Positions 8,601 to 17,691 of a stretch of 64,000 bases of DNA are shown piece by piece. The notes below the pieces were generated by a model, which was not told where the DNA came from, ran no database searches, and saw only the letters and a list, made by a program, of their open reading frames with translations. A program made the translations under genes and the position numbers. Position 1 is the first letter of the stretch. The number at the start of each line of letters is the position of its first letter. The DNA comes from an uncultured Litoreibacter sp. (GTDB lineage Bacteria; Pseudomonadota; Alphaproteobacteria; Rhodobacterales; Rhodobacteraceae), in the NCBI GenBank assembly GCA_947501685.1, contig CANMWQ010000002.1:576949-640948 (forward strand). Direction: 5' to 3'.

Positions 8601-9988
8601 GCCAGTTTCTCCTTCCATCTTGCGATCTGCGCGCGGACTTGCGCGGGCGCCGTGCCACCATAGCTGGTGCGGCTGGCGACGGAGTTCTTTACCCCCAACA
8701 CGTCGAACACGTCTTGGGTGATCGCGGCATGGACGCCTTGCATGTCGCCCAGCGTTAGATCCGGCAGGTCGCAGCCCTTATCCTCGGCCAGCTTTACAAG
8801 GCTGCCCGTCACATGATGCGCGTCGCGAAACGGCATATCAAGACTGCGCACCAACCAATCGGCCAAGTCCGTGGCGGTCGAGAACCCAGAGGCCGCGGCC
8901 TGTTCCAGATTGCCCGTGTTGGCGGTCATGTCGCTGACCATCCCGGTCATCGCGGCCAGCGCCAGCATCAGGTTGTCGGCGGCGTCAAACGTCTGCTCTT
9001 TGTCTTCCTGCATATCCTTGGAATAGGTCAGCGGAAGGCCTTTCATCACCATCATCAGCGCAGTGTTGGCCCCGTAGATGCGGGCGACTTTGGCGCGGAT
9101 CAGCTCGGCCGCGTCGGGGTTTTTCTTCTGCGGCATGATCGACGACCCAGTGGAGAACCGGTCTGAGAGGGCCACGAAGCGGAACTGGGCCGACGACCAG
9201 ATCACCAGCTCCTCGGCAAAGCGCGACAAGTGCATAGCGCAGATCGAGGACGCGTTCAGGAAATCGAGCGCGAAGTCGCGATCCGACACAGCGTCGAGCG
9301 AATTGGCGGCGGGCCGGTCAAAGCCCAAAGCTTGCGCCGTGGCGTCACGGTCAATGTCAAAGGAGGTGCCAGCAAGCGCTGCCGCGCCAAGCGGGCTTTC
9401 ATTCATTCGCGCGCGGGCATCTGAAAAACGCGAGGCGTCGCGGCCCAGCATCTCCACATAGGCCAGCATGTGGTGGCCCCATGTCACAGGCTGCGCGGTT
9501 TGCAGATGCGTAAACCCCGGCATGACCCAATCGGCCCCGGCCTCGGCCTGTGCGAGAAACGCTTTTTGCAGCGCTTCAATGGCTTGCAGGCAGGCGTCGA
9601 TCTGGTCGCGGACCCACAGCCTAAAATCTGTCGCCACCTGGTCATTGCGCGACCGCGCGGTATGCAGACGACCTGCCGGTTCGCCCACGATCTCTTTCAG
9701 GCGGGCCTCGACATTCATGTGAATGTCCTCAAGCGCGGTGCTGAAGGTGAATTTTCCGGTCTCGATCTCTGACAACACCGTGAGGAGGCCTTCCCGGATG
9801 GCCTGCGCATCGTTATCGCTCAGGATACCTTGTGCAGCCAGCATGGCGGCATGGGCGCGGGACCCTTCGATGTCTTGCTTTGCCATCCGCTTGTCGAAGC
9901 CGATGGAGGCGTTGATGGCCTCCATAATGGCGTCGGGGCCTGCCGCAAAGCGCCCGCCCCACATGGTGTTTGAAGTGTCGTCAGTCAT
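8597..9988 (-). CDS. argH: Argininosuccinate lyase
   Basis: Last step of arginine synthesis: cleaves argininosuccinate to arginine and fumarate. The 463-residue protein begins [20 protein letters not shown] and contains the fumarase/aspartase-superfamily signature [20 protein letters not shown] near residues 285-305, plus [27 protein letters not shown] split blocks typical of ArgH ([13 protein letters not shown]). It overlaps a tiny lipoprotein gene downstream and is divergent from a TlpA-type thioredoxin gene about 27 bases away. Confidence 0.97.
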   Translation of the reverse strand: MTDDTSNTMWGGRFAAGPDAIMEAINASIGFDKRMAKQDIEGSRAHAAMLAAQGILSDNDAQAIREGLLTVLSEIETGKFTFSTALEDIHMNVEARLKEIVGEPAGRLHTARSRNDQVATDFRLWVRDQIDACLQAIEALQKAFLAQAEAGADWVMPGFTHLQTAQPVTWGHHMLAYVEMLGRDASRFSDARARMNESPLGAAALAGTSFDIDRDATAQALGFDRPAANSLDAVSDRDFALDFLNASSICAMHLSRFAEELVIWSSAQFRFVALSDRFSTGSSIMPQKKNPDAAELIRAKVARIYGANTALMMVMKGLPLTYSKDMQEDKEQTFDAADNLMLALAAMTGMVSDMTANTGNLEQAAASGFSTATDLADWLVRSLDMPFRDAHHVTGSLVKLAEDKGCDLPDLTLGDMQGVHAAITQDVFDVLGVKNSVASRTSYGGTAPAQVRAQIARWKEKLA

Positions 9989-10015
9989 TGAGGCTGGCCT
10001 TGTTGGAGCTGATTT

Positions 10016-10570
10016 ATGCGTCTCATCCGATCCTTGGTCCTATACGCGGGGCTGGCCCTGATGGGCAACCCCGCCAGCGCCGATACAGGCCGTCTGATCG
10101 CTTTGGCTGAGGGCGAGCTGGGCCGGATTCAGTTCCATGCAGAGCCCCGCCCGCTGGAGCTGTCGGCTTTTCTGGACGAGAATGGCGCGCCTGCGTCCTT
10201 GGCTGACTATCGCGGCAAACATGTGCTGCTGAACTTCTGGGCCCTGTGGTGTGCGCCCTGTGTCAAGGAAATGCCCGCGCTGAACCGTTTGGACGGCGCG
10301 ATTGGCGAGGGCTTCGACGTGGTAACACTGGCCACAGGACGCAACGCGCGCCCGGCAGTGGACGCCTTCTTTGCCGAAAAACAGCTGGGCAACCTGCCCA
10401 AGCTGTTTGATCCCAAAATGCAGATTGCGCGGGAAGCTGGTGCGATCGGCTTGCCAGTGAGCCTTTTTATCAACCCCGAGGGTCAGGAGATCGGCCGCGC
10501 GGTGGGTGATTTCGAATGGGACAGCCCGGATGCTCAGGCCCTGATCCGGGGTTGGATGTCTGGAAGCTGA
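10016..10570 (+). CDS. TlpA-family thiol:disulfide reductase
   Basis: An exported thioredoxin-fold protein of 184 residues. The N-terminus ([20 protein letters not shown] then SADT) is a Sec signal peptide with an AxA-like cleavage site. The active site WCAPC has cysteines at 79 and 82, and the cis-proline segment is GLPVSLF. TlpA proteins reduce periplasmic disulfides, for instance in cytochrome c or copper-oxidase assembly; the partner cannot be told from here. It is divergent from argH and is followed by a clear terminator hairpin. Confidence 0.88.
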   Translation: MRLIRSLVLYAGLALMGNPASADTGRLIALAEGELGRIQFHAEPRPLELSAFLDENGAPASLADYRGKHVLLNFWALWCAPCVKEMPALNRLDGAIGEGFDVVTLATGRNARPAVDAFFAEKQLGNLPKLFDPKMQIAREAGAIGLPVSLFINPEGQEIGRAVGDFEWDSPDAQALIRGWMSGS

Positions 10571-10606
10571 TCATGATGGGGCGGCTGCGCCGCGCATGAT
10601 GTTTTT
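10570..10606 (+). terminator. Rho-independent terminator after the tlpA-type gene
   Basis: ATCATG (10570-10575) pairs with CATGAT (10595-10600) around an inner GCGGC/GCCGC stem and is followed by a run of five T at 10602-10606. It begins inside the TGA stop of the thioredoxin gene. Confidence 0.7.
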
Positions 10607-10675
10607 GCGCTGTCGCGCGCAGGTTTTTTGTTTTCGCGCTGACGCGCGAGGATGGGGGCTTGGCCCCCAAACCCC

Positions 10676-10700
10676 CAGCATGTTTGTGCCAAGATGAAGC
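10676..10700 (-). repeat. Interspersed 3'-end repeat, copy 2 (after gltX)
   Basis: On the reverse strand GGCTTCATCTTGGCACAAAC then ATGC starts right after the gltX stop. It matches the fdhD-associated copy at 22 of about 25 positions by eye. A G/C hairpin (GGGGGCTTGGCCCCC, 10652-10666) lies beside it. Confidence 0.6.
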
Positions 10701-10701
10701 C

Positions 10702-12027
10702 TCAGGTCTTGGCGCGGACCACCTGCAAGAGCGGCATCAGCTGACCCATATCGGGACCATGCTGCATGCCTGTCAGCGCTTTTCTGAGTGGCATGAACAG
10801 CCCACGGCCCTTACGGCCTGTTTTTTCTTTTACCGCCGCGGTCCAATCGGACCAGCTTGTGTCGGTGAAGGGCATTGCGGGAAGCAGGGTCAGGGCTTCA
10901 GCCACGAATTCTGCGTCCTCAGCGTCGATGTCAGGCTCCGCGCCGTCGCGGCACAATGTCCACCATGTCGCAATGTCACGCCGCGTTGTGATGTTCTCGC
11001 GCGCGACACGCCAGAAGGCGTCCTGCATCTCGGATGGGACGCCCAAAGCGTGCAGATCAGCGCGGACGGCACTGACACCTTGCGCGTGCAGATGTTTCGC
11101 GGTCAGCGGGTAGAGATCATCCACGTCAAATTTCGTCGGGGCCGTACCAAAACGCGACAGATCGAACCCGTCGACCAGCTCCTGCATTGAGGCGCGCAGC
11201 TCTATTGGGTCGGAGGAGCCGATGCGGGCCATGTGAGACAACAAGGCCAGCGGCTCCACCCCGTTTTCGCGCAGGTCGCGCAGGGCGAGCGTGCCAAGAC
11301 GTTTCGACAGCGCTTCGCCTTGCGGGCCGGTCAGCAGGGAGTGGTGTGCAAAGTTGGGGGCTGTGCCGCCCAAGGCCTCGATGATCTGGATCTGCGTGGC
11401 TGTGTTGGTCACGTGATCAGAGCCACGCACCACATGGGTGATCCCCATATCCGTGTCATCCACCACCGACGCGATGGTATAAAGCACCTGACCGTCGCCC
11501 CGGATCAACACCGGGTCAGACACCGAGGCCGCGTCAATCGAGATGTCGCCCAAAATGCCGTCGGTCCAGTTGATCCGCGCATGCTCCAGCTTGAACCGCC
11601 ACACGCCAGAGCCACGCTCTGCGCGCAATGCCTCTTTCTCGGCCTCACTCAGCTCAAGCGCGGCACGATCGTAGACCGGCGGCTTGCCCATATTGAGCTG
11701 CTTCTTGCGCTTCAGATCCAGCTCGACCGGGGTTTCCCACGCCTCGTAGAACCGGCCCGCCGCGCGCAACTTGTCGGCGGCGTCGGCGTAGAGGTCGAGG
11801 CGGCTGGATTGCGTCTCCACCCGGTCCCACTCAAGCCCGAGCCATTCGAGATCCTGCTTGATCGCATCTGCATATTCCGGCTTTGAGCGCTCCGGGTCCG
11901 TGTCGTCCAGCCGCAACACAAAGGTGCCGCCGGCTTTGCGGGCGATCAGGTAATTGAACAGCGCGGTGCGCAGGTTGCCGACATGCAGGTAGCCGGTCGG
12001 CGAAGGGGCGAAGCGGGTAACGGTCAT
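10702..12027 (-). CDS. gltX: Glutamate--tRNA ligase
   Basis: Class I aminoacyl-tRNA synthetase charging tRNA-Glu. The 441-residue protein starts MTVTRFAPSPTGYLHVGNLR, which includes the HIGH-equivalent, and carries the KMSKS-equivalent ALSKRLG near residue 245. The start at 12027 is preferred over the ATG 11 codons upstream because AAAGGA sits at proper spacing before it and because MTVTRFAPSPTG is the family N-terminus. Many alphaproteobacteria have two GltX copies; whether this one also charges tRNA-Gln cannot be judged here. Confidence 0.95.
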   Translation of the reverse strand: MTVTRFAPSPTGYLHVGNLRTALFNYLIARKAGGTFVLRLDDTDPERSKPEYADAIKQDLEWLGLEWDRVETQSSRLDLYADAADKLRAAGRFYEAWETPVELDLKRKKQLNMGKPPVYDRAALELSEAEKEALRAERGSGVWRFKLEHARINWTDGILGDISIDAASVSDPVLIRGDGQVLYTIASVVDDTDMGITHVVRGSDHVTNTATQIQIIEALGGTAPNFAHHSLLTGPQGEALSKRLGTLALRDLRENGVEPLALLSHMARIGSSDPIELRASMQELVDGFDLSRFGTAPTKFDVDDLYPLTAKHLHAQGVSAVRADLHALGVPSEMQDAFWRVARENITTRRDIATWWTLCRDGAEPDIDAEDAEFVAEALTLLPAMPFTDTSWSDWTAAVKEKTGRKGRGLFMPLRKALTGMQHGPDMGQLMPLLQVVRAKT

Positions 12028-12183
12028 TTCAAATCCTTTGAGGCCCGCCGGGTGAACCATAGGCGGCCGCGTTTGTCCATATACCGCGCCGCAAAGCGCC
12101 TGTTCACGCGGTGTTTATCGAATAAGGCCGAAGACGCGCTATAGTTTGAGGTCTGACATCTGAAAAAACAGGAGAGACCACCC

Positions 12184-13116
12184 ATGCCGAATACATTCTC
12201 CCGACGGGGCGCTCTGAAGCTGGGGGCCGCACTGCCTCTGGCTGCGCCCGCGCTTCTCACCACCACCGCTGCCCGCGCAGATGGCCATGCCAAGAAAGAC
12301 ATCGGGATGGCGTCCTATCGTCGTATGCAATTGGGCGGCTTTGAGGTAGTCACCCTCTTGACCAACACCCGCACTGTCGAAGGCCCGCAGAACATATTCG
12401 GCATGAATGTTGACGCCGCCGAGTTCAATGCGGTGTCCGAGGCTGCCTTCCTGCCCAATGACAAGATGCAGTTCTTCTTCACCCCGACGCTGGTCAATAC
12501 TGGCTCGGAGGTGATCCTGTTCGACACCGGCCAAGACCCTGCAGGCATCACCTCGGCGCTGGACGCGGCGGGTTATGCGGCGGGCGACGTCAACAAGGTG
12601 GTCATCACCCATATGCATGGCGACCACATTGGCGGCCTGATGGGCGACGCGGGCGAAACCTTTGCCAATGCCAGCTACGTCACCGGCGCGATCGAGCATA
12701 ACCATTGGGCAGGCGCGGAGAACGACAATTTCAACGCGAAGGTCAAACCGCTGGAGGCCAAGTTCTCGATGATCGACGATGGTGCGTCCGTGGCGTCCGG
12801 GATCACGGCGGTGGGCGCTTTTGGGCATACGCCGGGGCACATGACTTATATGATCGAGTCTGGCGGAAAGCAGCTTTTGTTGATGGCCGATCTGGCCAAC
12901 CACTACGTGTATTCTCTGGCACATCCCGACTGGGAGGTGAGGTTCGACATGGACAAAGCCGCCGCCGCCGCGTCGCGCCGCAAGGTGTTGGGGATGCTGG
13001 CCGCCGACAAGGTGCCGACGGTTGGCTACCACATGCCATTCCCCGGCGTAGGCTATGTGGCGGCGAAGGGGGACGCGTTCGAATACGTTCCTGTAAGCTA
13101 CCAAATGATGCTTTGA
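12184..13116 (+). CDS. Exported metallo-beta-lactamase-fold hydrolase
   Basis: A 310-residue MBL-fold protein with a twin-arginine-like signal (MPNTFSRRGALKLGAALPLA, then a hydrophobic stretch ending ARA), so probably folded before export to the periplasm. The zinc-binding HxHxDH motif is in THMHGDHIGG (about residues 143-149), with later ligands in FGHTPGHMTY and MADLANHY. The substrate is unknown; relatives include quorum-quenching lactonase-like enzymes and other hydrolases. It is followed by a strong terminator. Confidence 0.88.
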   Translation: MPNTFSRRGALKLGAALPLAAPALLTTTAARADGHAKKDIGMASYRRMQLGGFEVVTLLTNTRTVEGPQNIFGMNVDAAEFNAVSEAAFLPNDKMQFFFTPTLVNTGSEVILFDTGQDPAGITSALDAAGYAAGDVNKVVITHMHGDHIGGLMGDAGETFANASYVTGAIEHNHWAGAENDNFNAKVKPLEAKFSMIDDGASVASGITAVGAFGHTPGHMTYMIESGGKQLLLMADLANHYVYSLAHPDWEVRFDMDKAAAAASRRKVLGMLAADKVPTVGYHMPFPGVGYVAAKGDAFEYVPVSYQMML

Positions 13117-13135
13117 GCCGAGGGATGTGAGATAC

Positions 13136-13181
13136 GCGTTGCGCCGCCGGGTAGAAATGCCCGGCGGCGCAACGCTTTCTT
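13136..13181 (+). terminator. Strong Rho-independent terminator after the MBL-fold hydrolase
   Basis: A perfect 16-bp GC-rich stem, 13136-13151 (GCGTTGCGCCGCCGGG) with 13160-13175, an 8-base loop and a TTTCTT tail. It separates the hydrolase from the following sensor gene. Confidence 0.9.
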
Positions 13182-13242
13182 AGGGAAGGGATGCAAGAAG
13201 GGTCAGGCGAGAGGGGACATATCTGCGGATTGGACATCTTTG

Positions 13243-14439
13243 ATGAGCGCTGGCAAAAACACAGACACGATTTTGGACGTGATGGACTTGATCCATCAAC
13301 CAATGTTCCTGCTGGAGGTTGCCGGTCCAAAATCCTTCATCTTCCGAGGTATCAACTCAGCTCACGAGAAAATGTCAGGACTGACCAACGAAATGTTGCT
13401 CGACAAAAAGCCGCATGACGTGGTTCCGACGCGTGTTGCCGACACCATCGTGCAGAATTACGAGGCCTGCCGCGCCTCCGGCCAGGACTACACATATGAA
13501 GAACTGCTGGAGTTGCCCACCGGTCCGCTATGGTGGCAAACGACCCTGTCACCGGTGTTCAATGACCAGCAGCAGCTACACCTGATCGTAGGGCTTGCGG
13601 TCGACATTACCGACCGTAAGGAGGCAATGTTCGGCGCATCCCAAAAGCTGTCTGACATGACGCGGCTGAACGAGGATTTGCAGGTCTTTGCCTCCACCAC
13701 GGCGCAAGATATGCGTGGGCCGTTCCAGACTATGGTTGCGTTGATCGACATGGTGATGGACGGGTTTGTTGATCTTGGCGACGAAAAGGCCGACCAGCTG
13801 GCGCTTTGCTCTGAAATTGCACAGGATGCGATTGCGTCCATGAGCGGTATTCTGGCCACCGCGCAGGGGCTGAAGGTCGCCACCCAAGCGGTGGAGCAGG
13901 TTGATCTGGGCCATATCACCGCAGATATCGCAGCCCTGCTGGACCCGCATCAACGCCTCAACATTGAGCTGCCCAATGCGAAAGTGACAACGGACCGAGT
14001 TGCAATGCAAATGGTGCTGCGCAACCTGATGGAAAACGCTGTGCGTTATGCTGACAAGAACATCTCCGTCAGCGTGACCGAGACCCCGAATGATCGCTCC
14101 GGAAATGATATTGCAATTATCGTCAGCGATGACGGGGTTGGGCTGTCAGCCGACAGGCGCAGTGACGGCCAGACCATCTTGCCGATGCCGGGGGAGTTGG
14201 GCCCGGATTTTGGCATGAATTCTGCGCAGGCCATCATTGCCGCACGCGGCGGCAGCTTTGCACGCACTCAGAACAATTTCTCCACAGGGGCCGCGTTGCG
14301 CTTCACTTTGCCCGGCAGTATCGCGGGATCGAAATGCGAAGCGGGTCCAAAACAGCAGATCGGCAAACGCACCGGGCTTCCTATGACTGGGTACACACAA
14401 GTCGGCAACGGCCTGCCACGTGCGATTCGGCCAACCTAG
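13243..14439 (+). CDS. PAS-domain sensor histidine-kinase-like protein lacking the phospho-acceptor histidine
   Basis: A soluble 398-residue protein. Residues about 10-125 form a PAS fold (MFLLEVAG ... GLAVDITDRKEA). Residues about 140-215 form a HisKA-like dimerisation helix pair, and residues about 240-365 an ATPase domain with N box NLMENAVRYA and G1 box VSDDGVGLS. In the H box the expected His is Gln155 (FASTTAQDMRGP, codon CAA at 13705-13707). Autophosphorylation at the normal site is therefore unlikely. The C-terminal ~40 residues are unusual for the family. No response regulator is adjacent. The ATG at 13243 follows a TTG; its ribosome site is weak. Confidence 0.82.
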   Translation: MSAGKNTDTILDVMDLIHQPMFLLEVAGPKSFIFRGINSAHEKMSGLTNEMLLDKKPHDVVPTRVADTIVQNYEACRASGQDYTYEELLELPTGPLWWQTTLSPVFNDQQQLHLIVGLAVDITDRKEAMFGASQKLSDMTRLNEDLQVFASTTAQDMRGPFQTMVALIDMVMDGFVDLGDEKADQLALCSEIAQDAIASMSGILATAQGLKVATQAVEQVDLGHITADIAALLDPHQRLNIELPNAKVTTDRVAMQMVLRNLMENAVRYADKNISVSVTETPNDRSGNDIAIIVSDDGVGLSADRRSDGQTILPMPGELGPDFGMNSAQAIIAARGGSFARTQNNFSTGAALRFTLPGSIAGSKCEAGPKQQIGKRTGLPMTGYTQVGNGLPRAIRPT

Positions 14440-16094
14440 CTGTCGTCGCGCCAGCGGTTCACGATAGGGTAGCGGCGGTCCAGCCAGAACGCGCGCGGGG
14501 TCAGACGTCCACCGGGGGCAGACTGGAACCGCTTATATTCCGAGATATAGATCAGATGCTCGATCTTCTTGACGACGGCGCGATCATGCCCGGCGGCAAC
14601 GACCTCGGCCACGGATTGGTCCTGATCCACCAGCCGGTCCAGAATATCGTCGAGCACCTCATAAGGCGGTAGTGAGTCCTCGTCCTTCTGGTCAGGCCGC
14701 AGCTCAGCCGAAGGGGGCTTGTCGATGATCCGTGTGGGGATGACCTCGCCCGGCTTGCCCATCATCCAAGGCGCGTGATGTGCGTTGCGCCAGCGGCAGG
14801 TTTCAAACACTCGCATTTTGTAGAGGTCCTTGATCGGGTTATAGCCGCCCGACATGTCGCCGTAGATCGTCGCATATCCCACCGCGACCTCGGATTTGTT
14901 GCCCGTGGTCAGCAGCATTTCCCCAAATTTGTTGGACAAGGCCATCAACAGCACCCCGCGCAGCCGGGATTGGATGTTTTCCTCCGTTACGTCCGGCTCC
15001 GTGCCTTCCATCAGTGGCGCCAAGGCTTCCGTCACCGCCGCGCGCGGCCCGGAGATCGGAACAGTGTCAATCCGCGCGCCCAACCGATTGGCGCAATCTG
15101 AGGCGTCCTCCAACGAATGTTGGGACGTATATTCGGAGGGCAGCATGACACAGCGCACATTCTCAGGGCCCAACGCGTCGCAGGCAATCGTGGCCACCAA
15201 CGCGGAATCGATTCCGCCTGACATACCCAAAAGCACCTTCTTGAACCCCGTCTTGCCCATGTAGTCGCGCAAGGATTCAACCATCATGCGGTAATCAAGC
15301 GCCCATTCGTCGGGCAACACAGCTTTCTCGGAGGCCACCGCCCGCCATCCGCTATCGCCCTGCTCGAAATCCACATGCGCAATCACCTCATCAAAGGCAG
15401 GCAGTTGCAATGCCAGCTCGCCTCCGGGGTTCAGCACGAAGGAGCAGCCATCAAACACCTGATCATCCTGCCCGCCGACCATGTTCAGATAGACCAGTGG
15501 CAGCTCGGTTTCGACCACGCGGGAGACCATATGGCTGACCCGAATGTCATGTTTGCCCCGAAAATACGGAGATCCATTGGGCACCAGCAAAAGCTGCGCC
15601 CCGGATTCCGCCAGCGTTTCCGCAACGTCCTCATGCCACGCATCTTCGCAAATTGGCGTGCCAATCCGCAGCGGATCGAGCGCATATGGCCCTTGGATCG
15701 GCCCACGCTCATAGACCCGCTTTTCGTCAAAGACGTTGAAGTTGGGCAACTCATGCTTGAGGATCCGGGAGGCGACCTTGCCGCCTTTCAGGATCGAGTA
15801 GGCATTATACAGCATGCCATCTTGCGTCATTGGATGCCCGATCCCCATCGCAGGACCATCGGCAATCTGGGCCGCCAACTCATCTACTGCCCGCATTGCA
15901 TGGGCGGTAAAGGCAGGCTTCATCGGCAGGTCCTGCACTTGATACCCGGTCAAAAACATCTCCGGCAGCGCCACCATTTGCGCGCCCGCGGCGCGGGCCT
16001 CTTCCCACGCGGCGACAGCTTTGGCCGCATTGCCCGGAAAATCGCCCACGGTCGGGTTCAGCTGGGCCATGGTCAGGCGGAAGGTCTGGGTCAT
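14436..16094 (-). CDS. nadE: Glutamine-dependent NAD+ synthase
   Basis: Final step of NAD synthesis: ATP-dependent amidation of deamido-NAD using glutamine. The 552-residue protein joins an N-terminal nitrilase-fold glutaminase (catalytic Glu in ALPEMFLTGY, Lys in LKHELPNFNVFDEKR, Cys in GTPICEDAWHEDV) to a C-terminal NAD synthetase domain with the PP-loop LLGMSGGIDSALVATIA. The ATG at 16094 lies after GGAGAG; a TTG one codon earlier is less likely. It converges on the sensor gene with overlapping stops. Confidence 0.96.
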   Translation of the reverse strand: MTQTFRLTMAQLNPTVGDFPGNAAKAVAAWEEARAAGAQMVALPEMFLTGYQVQDLPMKPAFTAHAMRAVDELAAQIADGPAMGIGHPMTQDGMLYNAYSILKGGKVASRILKHELPNFNVFDEKRVYERGPIQGPYALDPLRIGTPICEDAWHEDVAETLAESGAQLLLVPNGSPYFRGKHDIRVSHMVSRVVETELPLVYLNMVGGQDDQVFDGCSFVLNPGGELALQLPAFDEVIAHVDFEQGDSGWRAVASEKAVLPDEWALDYRMMVESLRDYMGKTGFKKVLLGMSGGIDSALVATIACDALGPENVRCVMLPSEYTSQHSLEDASDCANRLGARIDTVPISGPRAAVTEALAPLMEGTEPDVTEENIQSRLRGVLLMALSNKFGEMLLTTGNKSEVAVGYATIYGDMSGGYNPIKDLYKMRVFETCRWRNAHHAPWMMGKPGEVIPTRIIDKPPSAELRPDQKDEDSLPPYEVLDDILDRLVDQDQSVAEVVAAGHDRAVVKKIEHLIYISEYKRFQSAPGGRLTPRAFWLDRRYPIVNRWRDDS

Positions 16095-16239
16095 CAAGGT
16101 GCTCTCCGGCGAAGGTATGCGCTTGTTCTAGCAGACCTATGCCCAAGGGAAAGGCCCGCAGCAGCAGCGCTTGTCACCGCCGTGCGGCTCCACTAATATT
16201 TTCGCCAACCACGCGCTGGCGTTTTTGGGGGAATCCTTT

Positions 16240-17691
16240 GTGCAATTGAAACATGTCGCCGTAACCGTTTTGGCGCTCGGCCTCGCCGTGCCTGCTGCAG
16301 CACAAGATAGTGGCACCAAGCAATATGACGATGGTGGGCTCTATACTGGTGCCTTCAAAGAGGGCAAACGCCACGGCCAAGGCACGTTTACGCTGCCCAA
16401 CGGCTATGAATACACTGGCAACTGGGTTGAGGGCGAGATCAAGGGCCAAGGCACGGCCCGTTTCCCCAACGGCTCGCTTTATGAGGGCCAGTTCGAGACC
16501 GGCAAGCCCGACGGTTTCGGCAAGATCATCTTTGCGGATGGTGGCACCTATGAGGGCGACTGGACCGACGGCAAGATCACCGGCCGCGGTATCGCAACAT
16601 ATGCCAATGGCACGCGCTACGAAGGCGAGTTCCGCAATGCCCAGCACCACGGCACCGGCCTGATGGTCAGCCCCAATGGCTACCGATACGAGGGGCAATG
16701 GGTCGGCGGCGTCAAGGAGGGCAAGGGCAAGATCACCTATCCTGATGGCGCGACCTATGATGGCCAGATGGCGGGCGGCAAGCGCGCGGGACAAGGCACT
16801 TTGGTGATGACCGACGGGCTGACCTATACCGGCGAGTGGAAAGACGGCCAGATTGATGGCACCGGCACGCTGACCCAATCCAACGGCGATGTTTATGAAG
16901 GCACGCTGGTTGCCGGCGCGCGCGAGGGGCAGGGCAAGGTCACCTACGCCAATGGCGATGTGTATGAAGGGGCCTTCAAGGCCGACGCCCGCAGCGGGCA
17001 GGGCAGCTTCACCGGCAGTGACGGCTTCGCCTATACCGGCAGCTGGGTGAACGGAAAGATCGAGGGCACCGGCACGGTCACTTATCCCGATGGTTCCGTC
17101 TATGAAGGCGAGTTGAAAGATGATCTGGCTGACGGCAGGGGCAAGATCACCTACCCTGACGGGTCGACCTATGAGGGCGACTGGGCCTCGGGCGTCATCG
17201 AGGGGCAGGGCGTCGCGCGATACGAAAATGGGCTGGTCTATGAGGGCAGCTTTCAGAACGCGCTGATCTCGGGCCAAGGCAAAATGACCTATCCGGATGG
17301 CTACGTCTATGAAGGCGCATGGGTCGAGGGCAAACGCGAAGGCGAGGGCAAAGCCACCTATGCGGACGGGTCCGTCTATGAAGGGGCGTTCCAAGGAGGG
17401 CAACGCTCGGGCCAAGGCAGCTTCGTGCGGCCTGACGGGTTTTCCTATGTGGGTGAATGGAAGGACGGCCAGATCAGCGGCACGGGCAAGGCCACATACC
17501 CTACGGGCGATATCTATGAGGGCACATTCGAGAACGGAAAACGCTCCGGCGACGGCGTTATGCGTTATGCCGACGGCGCGGTGACCTCCGGGGAATGGGA
17601 CGAAGGGCGTTTGACCAAAATCGACGCAGAGGAAAACGCGGAGGCCACCGAAACCGCGGCAGAAGACACCGAGGCGGCGACGGACAACTAG
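16240..17691 (+). CDS. Exported protein made of about 19 MORN repeats
   Basis: A 483-residue protein. The GTG start at 16240 is chosen because GGGGGAA lies about 8 bases before it and because the product then begins with a good signal peptide (VQLKHVAVTVLALGLAVPAA, then AQ). An upstream ATG at 16171 would bury it. After the signal come about 19 tandem 23-residue MORN repeats (pattern PDGxxYEGxWxxGxxxGxGxxxY) from about residue 27 to 455, then an acidic Glu/Ala/Thr tail. MORN sheets bind proteins or lipids; a secreted or periplasmic scaffold is plausible but unproven. Its stop overlaps the convergent photolyase gene. Confidence 0.85.
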   Translation: MQLKHVAVTVLALGLAVPAAAQDSGTKQYDDGGLYTGAFKEGKRHGQGTFTLPNGYEYTGNWVEGEIKGQGTARFPNGSLYEGQFETGKPDGFGKIIFADGGTYEGDWTDGKITGRGIATYANGTRYEGEFRNAQHHGTGLMVSPNGYRYEGQWVGGVKEGKGKITYPDGATYDGQMAGGKRAGQGTLVMTDGLTYTGEWKDGQIDGTGTLTQSNGDVYEGTLVAGAREGQGKVTYANGDVYEGAFKADARSGQGSFTGSDGFAYTGSWVNGKIEGTGTVTYPDGSVYEGELKDDLADGRGKITYPDGSTYEGDWASGVIEGQGVARYENGLVYEGSFQNALISGQGKMTYPDGYVYEGAWVEGKREGEGKATYADGSVYEGAFQGGQRSGQGSFVRPDGFSYVGEWKDGQISGTGKATYPTGDIYEGTFENGKRSGDGVMRYADGAVTSGEWDEGRLTKIDAEENAEATETAAEDTEAATDN

